A stretch of 64,000 nucleotides of DNA from Lophius americanus (taxonomy: Eukaryota; Chordata; Actinopteri; Lophiiformes; Lophiidae): assembly GCA_037951165.1 (NCBI GenBank), contig JBBDHG010000003.1, positions 12,808,001 to 12,872,000 on the forward strand. The letters are read 5' to 3'. The notes under the pieces were generated by a model, which was not told the DNA's origin, searched no databases, and worked only from the letters and a program-made list of their open reading frames with translations. Each line of letters begins with the position of its first letter. Position 1 is the first letter of the stretch. The translations under genes and the position numbers were made by a program. Below, in pieces: positions 1 to 9,565 of this stretch.

Positions 1-199
1 AACAAGGTTTATTATACTAGTGTAACAAAAACTTTCGTCCACAATTAGAGGATCCCATATATTGACTTTCGGTTTCGCCATGGCAACGAGTACACGCTGT
101 TTGTAAGAGCCTCATTTACAAAGCTATTTCTGACTGTGTTTAACCTTAAGGACTACTACTACTTAAGGACCAACTGAAGGAGTATTAGAATTCCTTGAT

Positions 200-430
200 T
201 GATCACATACAGTCTTACACAGTACAACATAGTGAAATTATTTCTCTGCAAGTGACCCACCCCTGAGGGAGCAGTGGGCAGCCCCTGTGAAGCGCCCGGG
301 TAGCTAGGGTTTCAAGGTCTTGCTAAAGGACCCTACAACATGTAGACCCTGGTGGGGCTCGATTCGGCTGCTTTACAATCTTCTGATTGGGCGACGGCCG
401 CTCTACCCACTGATCTACAGACGCCCACGG
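200..430 (-). repeat. tRNA-headed SINE, reverse orientation
   Basis: Read on the minus strand, a tRNA-like head lies near 385-430, with an A-box-like TAGATCAGTGGGTAGAG and a B-box-like segment rich in TCGAGCCC. The body then runs through a GGGTCTTG/CCTGAGGG-type region to a tail at 200-255 resembling GAGAAATAATTTCACTATG. The same body and tail recur near 2897, 18546, 42880 and 57060, which supports one dispersed family. It is a degenerate copy and I do not know the family's published name. Confidence 0.75.
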
Positions 431-654
431 TGGAAAATGATGCCTAGATCAATAAGGGAAACTCCCTTATCTGCCAACTTCCTCATAAATCAGTTGCTGC
501 CGCTAAAAGACTCCTGATTTCTTAACAACCTTTTAATTAATTATCTCCAGATAATTATCTGATTATCATGACAGAACAGTCATGAATATATATCTATCAT
601 GTTGACTTTTCCCTTCACTTTGCTGCAATACTTCTGTCACAGATAACTCCCGAC

Positions 655-1117
655 ACTATTCTGCACCCACTCCACCCTGCCTTCACTCACTTCTTAACCT
701 CTTTTCCACCACACCCCCATTTCTGTTAACAGTTAACCCCAAGTACTGAAACTCCTGCACCTTCTTCAGCTCTACCCCTTGCATCCTCACCGTTCCAATA
801 ACCCCCATTTCATCCACACACATCTATTCCGTCTGTCTGCCGATGACCTTCATTCCCCTTCTCTTCAGCACATACCCCCACATATCCAGGTTTTCTTCTA
901 CCAGCATCCTGGTAGAACACACAATGTCTTCTGCAAACAAGATAGTCCATGGAGACTCCTGCCTGACTTCATCATTCAGTCTGTCCATCACCATAGCAAA
1001 CAAGAAGGAGCTCAGGGCCGATCCTTGGTGCAGTCCCACGTCCACCTTGAACCCGTTTGTCACTCTAGTTGCATACCTCACTGCTGTCATGCTGCACTCA
1101 TAGATGTCCAACAGTGG
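655..1117 (-). pseudogene. RTE-type LINE reverse transcriptase fragment, 3' part
   Basis: The minus strand encodes RT-like sequence with GLHQGSALSSFLF, then a degenerate catalytic box FAEDIVCST where an active RT would have the YADD/FADD form, then VEENL and the RRGMKV motif. Below 824 the reading continues out of frame with a KKVQEFQYLG-like stretch. This is the palm region and the segment after it in RTE-clade LINEs. The Asp-to-Glu change in the catalytic box and the frame breaks show that it is dead. The upstream half of the same copy is at 1409-1545, separated by a SINE-like insertion. The family name is uncertain. Confidence 0.8.
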
Positions 1118-1408
1118 CTTGCTGGTGCAGCGGTTAGCACTGCACCTCCCAGCAAGAAGGTCTCAGGTTTGAAACCCGGTCAGTCCCAGGTCCTTTCTCT
1201 GTTGAGTTTGCATGTTCTCTCCGGGCTTGTGTGGGTTTTCTCAGAGTGCTCCGGTTTCCGACCACCATCAAAACCATGTGTGCTAGGAACCGGGTCAGGT
1301 TGGCCCATAGTTGTGGCATGCTCAGTCGAAGCGGCTCAGGACTAACCTTCCATCTAACCATTGTAATATCGTTGTACACTGTATGATGACAGGAATAAAG
1401 ATCTTATC
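1113..1408 (+). repeat. tRNA-headed SINE-like element inserted in the LINE
   Basis: The head has an A-box-like CAGCGGTTAGCACTG and a B-box-like GGTTTGAAACCC. It is followed by the GAGTTTGCATGTTCTC segment common to many teleost repeats and ends near an AATAAAG motif at about 1393-1400. It interrupts the minus-strand RT coding sequence, so it arrived after the LINE. Exact ends and target duplication are not clear to me. Confidence 0.7.
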
Positions 1409-1545
1409 TACCAATCTAACATACTTTTCAGTCACGCCAGACTTCCTTACGCAATCCCACAATTCCTCTCTCTGCACTCTGACATTGGCTTTCTCTAAAT
1501 CCACAAAGACACAATGCAACTCCTTAAGGCCTTCACTTTACTTCT
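1409..1545 (-). pseudogene. RTE-type LINE reverse transcriptase fragment, 5' part
   Basis: The minus strand reads HCVFVDLEKANVRVQREEL followed by a W-D-C-V-R-K-S-G-V-T-E-K-Y-V-R segment. This is the conserved F-V-D-L-E-K-A-(Y/F)-D-R-V-P block of LINE reverse transcriptases, with degenerate N-V-R-V-Q in place of the catalytic-side Y-D-R-V-P. The reading passes into the SINE at about 1409 and resumes below 1117. Confidence 0.8.
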
Positions 1546-1692
1546 CCAGCGATAAACTGTGAAAAAGTTAAATCAGACAAAGGACTGAATTATTATTACT
1601 ATCAGTCAGCGGGTGTAGAAGCTCCATCATCTAACCGCAATCTAATCCGTTGGCTTTGTGATGATGCCGTCTCGTGTCTGGGAAGTGTTTTT

Positions 1693-1731
<39 letters not shown>

Positions 1732-2896
1732 CGACCCTCTGAGGAAGAGAAGACAGTTTAACGCCTCACTGACTGGCCTTACAATGCATCCAAACACTAT
1801 CCCCGACATAGAAAAGTCATTTTAGCGTGAAGCCCCCCCCCTCCAGAGCCGTCTTTTAACCATCTGTACTGCCTTTTTCATTCGACAACATCTTCACCAG
1901 GAGGAGATAATAACTGAAAAATCACTCTTTGACTCGAAAATATTGCGTCGTGGGCTGAGCGAGCGATTCAGAGATCAAAGCTGCAGAAATAAATCCATCT
2001 ATTCCCCCCATCCTCCTCATGAATGAGGAATAGAGATGTCAACGCTCTCCAGTCTTCTCCTGCAGAAACACCGTGGAGTGTCAGAGTGGATGTAGTGACA
2101 AATATTTGAATTGCGTATCATATACTTGTGCATCACAGGCCTGTTTTTGATCAGACAGTCCCTTCTGTCTGCAATAAAACATTACCGGCAACACATTATG
2201 AATAAATGAAGACTCAAAATTGTTCCCTGACTAGTTCTGAGAAGGAGTGTTTTTTGGGACAGACATTACTTCTGAGCTAGCATTGCTTCTCTCTCAGTCC
2301 CAGCGTAGAGTAGAGACAGAGTAGAATATTTTGCTCGCGTTCTCTTTCAGGCTTCAAACACCTACAACCAGCAGCTGGACGGTTCAAATCTCGGCACAAA
2401 CAGTTATTTACTGGCTCAAACTCAGGGGGTTGAACAATCTTCTTGTGTTGGAAGCAAGAGAAATGACCCTTAAGTATCTGAGAGAATTTTACAGGGACCA
2501 CATTATGGTGGCCCAGATGACCGGTACACAGCATCTCCAGAATTGTTGGTCTTTTTTCGGTGTGATCAAAGGAAGGACATTCAGGGTCATGGGCCCCCAA
2601 GGATCATTGAAGGATGCAGAGCAGAGGAGGCTGGTCCATAGAGACCGATGGGGCTGGTTGTCCTCTGGGTTTGAGAGGAAAAATCCTTTATTTTATATCT
2701 TCTTTGGAAAAAAATCCATTATTAAAATTCAAATCATGTTTCAACAGAGACACCTACAGGACAGGCAAAGTGAAAGGCAGTCTGTGAGAAGTGGAGAGCA
2801 GAGGAGGAAAGACTTCACAATCCTACTGTGGAGGTGGGATTTATTAGATTAAAAAATGATGATCCTCTGGACGTAGGGAGGACGCCCTCCTTAACG
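1546..2896. other. Non-coding stretch with a (GT)18 microsatellite
   Basis: A perfect GT run occupies 1694-1729. The rest shows no recognised gene or repeat. A 173-codon open frame at 2331-2852 has no recognisable domain and ends in low-quality sequence; I do not treat it as a gene. Confidence 0.6.
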
Positions 2897-3120
2897 GGCG
2901 GCTGTAGCTCAGTGGGTAGAGGGTCCGTCTCCCAATCAGAAGATCAGAAGGTAGCAGGCTCGAGTCTCCCCAGGGACTACTTGTCATAGGGAAAACCCTT
3001 AAACCCCAGCTCCCCAGGCGCTTCAAAGGGGCCATCACAGCTCCATCAGGGATGGTTAAATATAGAGAAATAATTTCAATATGTTTTACTCTATTGGATA
3101 AATAAAGGACATCTTCTTAA
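2897..3120 (+). repeat. tRNA-headed SINE, full-length-like copy
   Basis: This copy starts with GGGCGGCTGTAGCTCAGTGG and has a clear A-box region (GTAGCTCAGTGGGTAGAGG) and a B-box-like GGCTCGAGTCTC. The body is followed by CATCAGGGATGGTTAAATA, GAGAAATAATTTCA and a terminal AATAAAG. It is the best reference copy in the window for the family also found, mostly in reverse, at 200-430, 18546, 42880 and 57045. The head resembles a tRNA, but the attached body and tail make it a retroposon rather than a tRNA gene. Confidence 0.8.
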
Positions 3121-3287
3121 CCAATCCACAAGCAGAATACAATATTAATATCATGATGGTCCAATGAGAATTTCTATGTTTCCTCTTCATTTCTCTGCCA
3201 CTTTGATGCGCTTGAGTGTGACTTTCATGTGTAGCTTAAGTCAATTTTGTTTAGGGCTTGTCCAAACAAATCTAACTAGTTAAGTCA

Positions 3288-3355
3288 GCTGGGATAGGCT
3301 CCAGTCCGTGTGACCATGAACAGGATGACAGGTCGAGGGATAACTAATGAATGAA
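3288..3355 (+). repeat. 3' tail of a dispersed teleost repeat
   Basis: The sequence CAGCTGGGATAGGCTCCAG is followed by a degenerate segment and an AATGAATGAA-type tail. The same CTGGGATAGGCTCCAGC block is present at about 45648 and, in reverse, near 57710. Only the end of the element is present. Confidence 0.65.
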
Positions 3356-3907
3356 GTTTAACAGTTAGCTACTGTGGCTACTTGTTAGCTTAGCAGTTAG
3401 CTAGAAGCCCTGAAAAGCTTACCAGCCAGGATAGATTTGAAACAGGGTTTTGTTTTTGTGTTTATCACACACATGTGATTTAGTGTAATACACGGAGGAA
3501 CGCTTGTACTTTATTTTTGAATCAAATCAGAATAGTCAACACATTGGCCAACACATCCTCTGCTCTTCTCCTTCCAAATAAGAGCACTCAACATTATCCG
3601 TAAAAAAAAGCGTGGTAACAGGAAAAAGAAAATCACTTGTTGCATTTGGTGACGCCAAAACCTTCTAAGTGTATTACATGTAAGGATTTTTAACATTTGT
3701 TGTAAAAGCATTTATTTAATCATGAAGCCTGTGATCTAGTTACACAGGCTTTAATTTCGCAGTTATTAAAATAGTACCTCTCCATCCATCCCCAGTTTTT
3801 AAACTTAAAAACTGCCACTCGTAACCACCATTAAGTGTTTAGTTTGCTTCTTCCTTTAAACACGTCAAATAAACTGATTCTTTCTTCCCTTTTCTTTCTC
3901 TTTGCAG

Positions 3908-3939
3908 CTTTCAAGAAAGAAGACAACGGCTTCGACGAG
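3908..3939 (+). CDS. Candidate 32-nt coding microexon of an unidentified gene
   Basis: A long pyrimidine tract at about 3877-3904 ends in TTTGCAG, an excellent 3' splice site. After 32 nt comes GAG followed by gtagga, an acceptable 5' splice site. If the exon begins with two bases completing a codon, it reads FKKEDNGFDE, an acidic and polar segment typical of a surface loop; the other two frames are also open. The length is not a multiple of three, so it would not be a simple symmetric cassette. I do not recognise the gene, and no neighbouring exon is visible nearby. The splice signals are seen directly; expression is inferred. Confidence 0.4.
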
Positions 3940-4394
3940 GTAGGACAAACACTGGAGACATTACTTGCATCGCTCGTGTTGTCACGTGTTCTGTGTCTTC
4001 ACTAAAATGATTCATGGTGGTCTTATTGGCCTCCTGTTGTCGGGACTGCATTGCAGTAGATTGCAGGTGAATTTTTTACATGCTGTTGCTCAGTGCACAT
4101 GTTAAGTAATATATTCATGCATAGAGTCTCGTTTCCTCTCTCATCTCACACGCCGCATGGCGTATCACCAAACGCACCAATCAGCTTCTCTCTGTGAATA
4201 AACACACCTCCTTAACCCACGAGCCCCATTAGGGACATTTTTCTCTTCTCACTTTTGATTTTCTTGATATTATTTTGGCTGTGATAATGTAATCGGCTTG
4301 GAATCTGGACAGGTTGTGTATTTTTGGGTAATTTGATCATTTCGACCTCAGATCCTATAATATGTCAACAATTTACCGTCTAAACAAGATTACG

Positions 4395-4440
4395 CTGACA
4401 AGAACCTGGATAAGCGTAAGAAAATGAATGAATGAATATT
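4395..4440 (+). repeat. 3' tail fragment of a dispersed repeat
   Basis: CTGGATAAGCGTAAGAAAAT is followed by AATGAATGAA. This is the GGATAAGCGG...ATGGATGGA terminus of several fish repeats. Too little remains to name the family. Confidence 0.5.
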
Positions 4441-4584
4441 ATTCACAACTGTTAATAATTCGATCGTGCGTCACGATCGTTTTTTTTTTCTCATTGCGCC
4501 TATGCGAAGTGGCTACTGAGCATCTGAGTTACCATGATGCTGGTCATGTAATCATGAAGTAGGAAGAGGCGGAGTTTGTGGCTA

Positions 4585-4845
4585 GTCACAATTGAACAGC
4601 AAGGAAGAAAAGGAAAGGTCTTCAGCTGTCAGAGCGGTGCCAACAATCAAGTCAACACTCTTGCAGTCTACATAGTCAGACGTAGCTCGCTCCAATTCTC
4701 TCTGTACAATATACATGACATAGTGTCTGGGTTGCTGTTGCTAGCAAACAAACTTCTTCCATCCTCTGGGCTTTCAAATGAAACGTTACTGATAATTGTT
4801 GGTAGTGACAGCGGGCTGCAGGGATTGACGGGGCGTAGAGTGTGA
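4585..4845. repeat. Dispersed repeat, copy 1 of a pair
   Basis: This segment aligns with 21990-22332. Both contain GGAAAGGT/GAAAGGTT, a GCTGYCAGAGCGGTGC block, ACGTAG...CTCTCTCT and, near the end, CCTCTGNGCYTTCAAAT followed by GACAATTG/GATAATTG and a GACA end. I see no coding capacity. It is probably a non-autonomous DNA transposon or SINE of unknown family. Confidence 0.55.
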
Positions 4846-4859
4846 GAACACCAATCTCG

Positions 4860-7370
4860 AGCCTCCACAAATGATTTATTCGTACAGTGTGAGTTGGAAT
4901 CAACAAGCCAAGACTGCCCATCTGAAATATACTTAATTACTCTCCCCACTGCCAAAAAAGCTATTTGATACTTTTGTTTAGCCAAAGGAATGAAGGATAT
5001 GTCAGATACTGATTCATTTATTGTCTACTTTTTGGGGGATATCAGAGGATGGATAATCTCCAGATGACTCTTCTTATGTAATATGGTATATCATACAGAC
5101 TGAGGCTAGACTTTCGTGACAAACTATAAAACATGCCGTTGCAAATTCATCATCTTCCAACACATTGTTTTACCCTCCTGTACGATTTTTATTGTCTGAG
5201 GAACAGCGTGATGGTGAGGCTCTGCAGCCTCGTCCTCTATAAGATATTGATTGTCCCGGTTTGCTGCAGCGGGCAGCTGGTTGATGAAGCAGTCAATAGG
5301 TCTGAGCATTCTGGGATGTTCTCTCCGTATCGACGTGGGGATTCTACTTGGTTGCTCTTCTGAGTTTAAGTTAGAGTGAGTGTTCAACACCTGCTTCCGT
5401 CGGCCACCTAAAGAAACTGTGTCTCCGCTGTAAAGCAGCCACATGGTCTCCGGGCTTTGTTGTCTGCAGAAGGCGCTGGCATCATCTCATGAATAAGTGA
5501 TAAGAATCCAGGAGGCTTTGTGTTGATGTGGCAGATGTGTCGCTGCTGTGGTTGGTGGGTAGGTTCCTTTAATTATTCTATCGATCAGACCTGCTGCCAT
5601 CCACAAACGTCTTCAAGTCAGGACAAAAAAAAACAACAGACCAGAATAACCAATTTCTTCCACAGTGTTGCAAGTCTGATGTTGTGTAGAAATTAAGCTA
5701 CGCTCCCTTTTTTTAAATTGTTTTTAAATTAGTTCTTACTCCTTCTGCTGCGTACAACTCTTTTCTTCCAGCATGGAAAGAACAGAAATTAAAGGTGGAC
5801 TCTTAAATTTAGGGAGAGTGAAGTTCCAGTTTATTAACTCAGCTCACCCCTCCCTACCAAAGAATCTACATAGGCCTTCAAGTGTCAAAAATGTCATCAG
5901 TATCCTATCAAATAATGATGTTCCTTTAGATTGATATATTTAGGAACTAGGACACACTCACAGAGCTCAAACGTCCGCTAAGGCAAATAGCTTTTATTGT
6001 GATCAGAATCTATTAGATCCCTCTATTTAGGAATCTTTCTAATGACTAAAACCATCTAAAGGGCGTCTCAAACTGCTGATGTCAGCACTTCCTTCAAGAA
6101 ACTTCTCTTTTCACAGTAAAATTGCTGCTTTCAGCACTACTGTGCCACATTAGATCTGCGTATGGCAGCAATAATGCTGATTCGTCCATTAATTTATGAT
6201 GTATGACAAAAAAACCCAAAAGGGGTTGAAATTATGTTTGCGAAACAGTTGTTAAGATGTCACGTGGTGACGTCATGATACAACGTAAAAAAAAAAGCCG
6301 CATCATAAAATGTTGCGTATCTCCAGCATATTCCAAAACATACCTGTGGGTCAAATTCCATGCAAATCTTTTCATTAGCTTTTCCATAATCTTGCCAACA
6401 GACACAAAATTACATTTAGTTATGTATTCTGCAAAATTATGGGTCAAAGTTTAGATGTAAGATAACAATATTACTATTTTTTACTGACTAGGGTAGTGTT
6501 TACAGTCATGACTCCATCCCTTATCTTCCCCTTAAGGAAGTAGAGGAGAACCCACATTTTGACAAATGGTGGACCATTCTTATTATTTATTATGAAAAAA
6601 AGAAAAGAGAAGAAACAGGAAGTCCTGACTCGTGGAACCAATGACAGGTAAACTGGTGTGGTCTGTGCGGTCCAACAGCTGGCCATACGATGCCGGTCAC
6701 TGGGAACTGGTGAGCCGGTTGCATCGCACTGCCACAGAGAAAAATAAAATCTTAGTTATAGTATTATTATAAGAAATACCCAGATATTTCTACACACTGC
6801 ACCTTTAAAATGCAGTTATCCACAGTAACTGCCAATGGTATTCATCACCATCAATCACAAACTTAAAATACTAGTATTTATTTTAGGGAGTTTAAAAATA
6901 AATGCGTGACAAATTTGTTGTAGAGATAAAAGTTTATTTTTCTTTATTGTGGAACATCTCAATCATTGGCGATTTCATTTCGCCCACATTCATAATGGAT
7001 CGCAGACCTAAATATCAGTAGACCAAAAGATTGGTTTCAAAGCAATGTCTCCTACGAAGTGAAGTAAACAGCCTCTAAATTGTTTGCAGAGTAAAATCTT
7101 GGAATTTTTTTTGGAGATAACAGTTCCCTGGAGAGTAGCGGGTATGACGGTTCTCCTGAAGAGATCCGGATAACTCCCTTCAAGTTTCTGGTCTAGATAG
7201 AGATGGATAGAAACGGTCAAACTTGTTTCCTGTCTGCGCTGATTTACACTATACTAGCTCTTTATACATGTTTGAGTCCACAGACTTTATACCAACCACA
7301 GCCAGACGCCAGAACCAAAGAGGGCGAGAGCATATCAGTCTGGAAAAGGTTCTCTATGTTGGCTATTAGT
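4860..7370. other. Gene-free AT-rich stretch
   Basis: No coding region, SINE or LINE is recognised here. The part at 5120-5620 has higher GC and less simple sequence than the remainder. Around 5700-7200 the DNA is AT-rich with short poly-A and poly-T runs. Small open frames have no recognisable domains. Confidence 0.5.
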
Positions 7371-7371
7371 T

Positions 7372-7600
7372 AATTTTAGAACTGACTTTAAGATTTTATG
7401 GATCACTCTTAAGGTGATTATCCTCTTAGATCTCCTAAAACCTTACATACCTGATCTATATACTTATATATACTCTATATACTTCAGTCAGGGTTCTGCT
7501 ACCTGTACTACAATCCATGTTAACGAACAAAGGGTGACCCGGCCCTCTGTGTCAGGGAGATCAGACATACGGATAGATCCTTATCTTCTTTTGGGACTTG
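7372..7600 (+). pseudogene. Possible LINE ORF2 C-terminal remnant
   Basis: The plus strand encodes FRTDFKILWITLKV and then LLKPYIPDLY, resembling the DFKILLLTFKAL...APPYLSDL segment near the C terminus of L2/Rex1-like LINE proteins. The linking residues are degenerate and the rest is unrecognisable. This is a weak assignment. Confidence 0.4.
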
Positions 7601-8145
7601 TGTACACCACACTGTTTTATCTAAAAACAGTAACGTTTTTACTATGTATATATATAAAAAAGTTTAGTGTTCAAACGACAACAATGTGAAAAGCATTCTT
7701 GTACACAGAGATCTGCAAAACAGCTGAAAACTATGTTTCATATACGCAAGGCCAGCAGTAGGAGGTTTGATGTCTCAAAATCAACACCACAGAAGAAGAC
7801 CAACCAGGAAGTCTACAGTTTGCTGGGGGAACGTAACTAAACTAGGCACAAAGAAAACCAGGGGATCTAACATGGTTTTATTGTCATTCAGTTTGGGCGT
7901 TGCTATGAGGCCAACATTTTGATGGTGGTTTTAGTTTGAACTATAACCCTCCAGTCGCTTCCTTTTAATAGATTCTCAGGATTGTTCCCTTATGTTTTAT
8001 ATTTCTTTCACTATTTTCACGCAGCTTTTGTTTCACGCCGTAATGCTTTATCCCGTCGATGCATTTTATTACTTTTGTTTTTTATTTAATTTTGTCTTGT
8101 ACAGCCAGTTGTTACTTTGTTTTGAAAAATACCACATAAACAACA

Positions 8146-8163
8146 TTTATTATTATTATTATT
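8146..8163. repeat. (ATT)n microsatellite
   Basis: A run of six TAT/ATT units in an AT-rich stretch. Confidence 0.85.
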
Positions 8164-8284
8164 GTTTTTATTTGCTGTACGATACCTGTTCATGACTTGG
8201 TCCAGTCTCAGTTGGAATGTCTTTGCTTACATCAGCAAAGATATCTTTTTCTTTTTTTTTATTACATCTACAATCTTTCTACAG

Positions 8285-8503
8285 GGAGTCATCAAAATCC
8301 AGAGGGAAATGTTCTCGATCTTCCGATGTTAAAGAAAGTAAGAAAAGAAGTCCTGACTCCACCCCTTTTTCTACTTCCACTCCAGAATTGAATGGATACT
8401 TCCCTGTCACCTGTCAAACCTGTCCTTTGTGTTTCATGACAGAAAGAGTAGAAGATGACCAGGTGGCTGGAACAGCTCTTCCTCTTTCATCCTCCTCTCT
8501 CTT
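8285..8503 (+). CDS. Candidate 219-nt exon of an unidentified gene
   Basis: A pyrimidine-rich tract at 8245-8281 ends in CTACAG. The following frame is open and Ser/Lys/Arg-rich (ESSKSRGKCSRSSDVKESKK, then a P-D-S-T-P segment and a short Cys-containing stretch). A gtgagt donor follows at 8504, giving 219 nt, a multiple of three. The composition looks like an unstructured linker. No known domain is recognised, and an alternative donor (gtaaga at 8338) lies inside. Open frames of this length do occur by chance, so confidence is low. Confidence 0.25.
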
Positions 8504-9030
8504 TGTGAGTTAGTGCCTGGTGTCATTTTACTATCCAGCATTCTAGCATAACCCTCCTTTGAGTTCATCTAAACTCGTGTTCTCCAGAGGAAGCACGATC
8601 AGCCTGCCTGCTCCACCATCAGATGTAGTGCGAGCGCATGGAGAGAGAGACTTTCCCATTGAGAGAACTTAGCTGAGCTCACAAGCCGCTGACATCACAG
8701 CGCTCTCTGTCAAGTTTCCCTGGATTATTTTTATCATATGGGAAAGAAGATGTGGATCTTGTTCTTGTACAGGAAGGGACTTCAGTCGTGAGATAACATG
8801 GAACCAGTGCCATGGGAAGTGCCTCGGGTCACTTGCTATAAATGGTCCTTCCTTCAAAAGAAGAATGTGAAGAATCTTCTGCTTCCATGATGGTCTGCTC
8901 CGTAGGTCATCATTCAGATTTACAGCAAAGCTATGAGAACATAGAGGAGTTTGTCTTCAGTCCTCAGACTGGATGTGTGTTCATTCCATCTGTGTCTTAT
9001 GGACATTCCTCCTCCACCATGGTCGAGTCA

Positions 9031-9090
9031 GAATCAGAATCAGAATCAGTTTTATTGGCCAAGTACGTGTCTACATACGAGGAATATGTC
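9031..9090 (-). repeat. 3' end of a Rex1/CR1-like retroelement
   Basis: Tandem GAATCA units are followed by GTTTTATTGGCCAAGTA and ACGAGGAATATGTCTCTGG. This is a reverse-oriented retroposon 3' end, with the short tandem repeats as the tail. Only the terminus is present. Confidence 0.6.
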
Positions 9091-9294
9091 TCTGGTCTTT
9101 CCATGTTCACAAGGTGCCCACACTCATGGTCACCAGAGGATTTTAAAGCAACTGATGTAAAATATCTTATGAAGGTTTTCTGATCTGTTCTATCTGGGAG
9201 CCAGACCTCAGAGCGGCTCATGGACGCCCAGAAGAATCCCCTCTATCAGAATGTTAATCTAGTACGGAGTTGTATCCTCATCACTTAAAGAGAT

Positions 9295-9528
9295 TTGTCA
9301 GTCTAAGGGTCTACATGTCAACAGGTCAATCTGCCTGTCTTGGGGTCTACTGGTCAATCTGTTTGTCTAGTGGTCTACAGGTCAGTCTGTCTATATGTCT
9401 ACATGTCTTTCTGTCTGTCTAGTGGTCTATCACTCTGTCCATCGGTCTATCAGTCTGTCTAGTAGTCTATATGTCAATAGGTCTATCTATCTGTCTAGTG
9501 GTCTATCAGTCTGTCCAGTGGTCGGTAT
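9295..9528. repeat. Degenerate GTCT/GTCTA tandem array
   Basis: The stretch is built from GTCT and ATCT words, with recurring longer phrases such as GTCTAGTGGTCTATCAGTCT. It is strongly C/T-rich on one strand. A similar array lies at 12315-12815, on the far side of the hAT element. Confidence 0.8.
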
Positions 9529-9565
9529 AGTACCAGGACTCCAAGTCCCAGGAGTTCGTCTAAAG

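Noticed and set aside
2331..2852. 173-codon open frame as a gene
   Set aside because: No recognisable domain, no splice or promoter context, and the end runs into AT-rich simple sequence.
2897..2970. Genuine tRNA gene
   Set aside because: A- and B-box-like sequences are present, but the body and AATAAAG tail show it is a SINE head. The same reasoning applies to the heads at 1113, 13321, 50765 and 54925.
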